A model generated the notes under the pieces. It saw only the letters and a program-made list of their open reading frames with translations, did not search any database and had not been told where the DNA came from. The translations under genes and the position numbers were made by a program. A stretch of DNA of 64,000 bases from Archangium lipolyticum (lineage in GTDB: Bacteria; Myxococcota; Myxococcia; Myxococcales; Myxococcaceae), in contig NZ_JANKBZ010000008.1 in assembly GCF_024623785.1 (NCBI RefSeq), forward strand, positions 310,001 through 374,000, read 5' to 3'. Of this stretch, positions 63,562 to 64,000 are shown piece after piece; position 1 is the stretch's first letter; each line of letters starts with the position of its first letter.

Positions 63562-64000
63562 ATGTTCATCGGTCTCAGTGAGATGCACGCGCGCACCCGC
63601 GAGCACGACTGGGCCTCCACCCCCGTTGGACCGGTGGAGACCTGGCCCCAGAGCCTCAAGGCGCTCGTCCGGACACTGCTCTCGTCGAGCTACCCCATGG
63701 TGCTCACCTGGGGTCCGTCCTTCACCCAGTTCTACAACGATGCCTACTCGAAGCTGATCGGCGACGGACACCCGGCGGCGCTCGGCCTGGACATCCGGAT
63801 CACCCTCGCCGCGTCGTGGGACACGCTCGGCCCGATGATCCATCAGGTGATGACCACCGGGGTGGCGAACTGGACGCCCGCCCTGATGCTCCTCATGGAG
63901 CGCTCCGGATACCGGGAGGAGGCCTACTTCAGCGTCTCCCATGCCCCCGCCGAGGACGACGAGGGGCGGATCGTCGGCATGCTCGCCGTCTGCAGCGAGG
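63562..64000 (+). CDS. PAS-containing sensor protein, 3' truncated by the window
   Basis: 146 residues visible, open to the window end. The N-terminus reads MHARTREHDWASTPVGPVETWPQ (from residue 8), then SYPMVLTWGPSFTQFYNDAYSKLIGDGHPAALG, the pattern of the first PAS-like domain of large hybrid histidine kinases. An ATG at 63502 is in frame and would add 20 residues of low coding character; 63562 is preferred. The kinase part must lie beyond the window. Confidence 0.75.
   Translation, partial: MFIGLSEMHARTREHDWASTPVGPVETWPQSLKALVRTLLSSSYPMVLTWGPSFTQFYNDAYSKLIGDGHPAALGLDIRITLAASWDTLGPMIHQVMTTGVANWTPALMLLMERSGYREEAYFSVSHAPAEDDEGRIVGMLAVCSE

Overview
The window is a high-GC (about 70%) chromosomal segment of a myxobacterium, most likely suborder Cystobacterineae (Archangium/Cystobacter/Stigmatella-like). 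The reasons are the many histidine kinases, FHA-GGDEF and Ser/Thr kinase genes, the numerous lipoproteins, the 'DVWAVG' propeller protein, the internal Fe-S cysteine cluster in ferrochelatase, an ElbD-type ether-lipid enzyme, and a SitA-like lipoprotein toxin. I saw no tRNA, rRNA, CRISPR array, transposase or phage gene.

Layout. 1-2.9 kb: 5' end of a probable oxidoreductase (-), a histidine kinase/response regulator pair with overlapping genes, and a MerR/TipA-type regulator with a textbook operator. 2.9-8.8 kb (-): a four-gene Gld-type ABC exporter operon with every junction an ATGA overlap, then an SRPBCC-epimerase fusion. 8.8-14.6 kb: Sua5, two genes of less GC-rich composition (a lipoprotein and an unknown protein with a possible frameshift), a lipoprotein, hemH and apaG. 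14.7-21.5 kb (-): TerC, glgX, treY and a SWIB protein with a histone-H1-like tail. 21.7-31.4 kb (+): an epimerase, a lipoprotein and a compact operon (HAD phosphatase, LarA-like protein, the 1467-residue ElbD-like multidomain enzyme, epimerase) that I assign to ether-lipid synthesis. 31.5-38.7 kb: FHA-GGDEF cyclase, glgC, a small membrane protein, PAS kinase, adenosine deaminase and a PQQ-propeller lipoprotein. 38.7-41.3 kb: a polymorphic toxin (lipoprotein plus AHH nuclease) with a two-domain immunity protein (Imm11-like plus SUFU-like), coupled to the propeller gene. 41.4-50.7 kb: UvrD/PcrA helicase, lipoprotein, thioesterase, and two sigma/anti-sigma modules. 51.0-59.0 kb: a large kinase, PPP phosphatase, propeller lipoprotein, Ser/Thr kinase and a small membrane protein. 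59.0-63.3 kb (-): a bacteriophytochrome, single-domain response regulator and REC-PAS-kinase operon. The window ends inside another sensor gene (+).

Themes. The glycogen/trehalose genes (glgC, glgX, treY) form a reserve-carbon set although glgC stands apart. Many operons use 4-bp ATGA or GTGA stop/start overlaps. Convergent gene ends are punctuated by hairpins or by a dispersed CCCTCTCCC-type palindrome. The most notable system is the propeller / SitA5-like AHH toxin / dual-domain immunity operon at 37.7-41.3 kb; the Imm11-SUFU fusion is the part that may be new.
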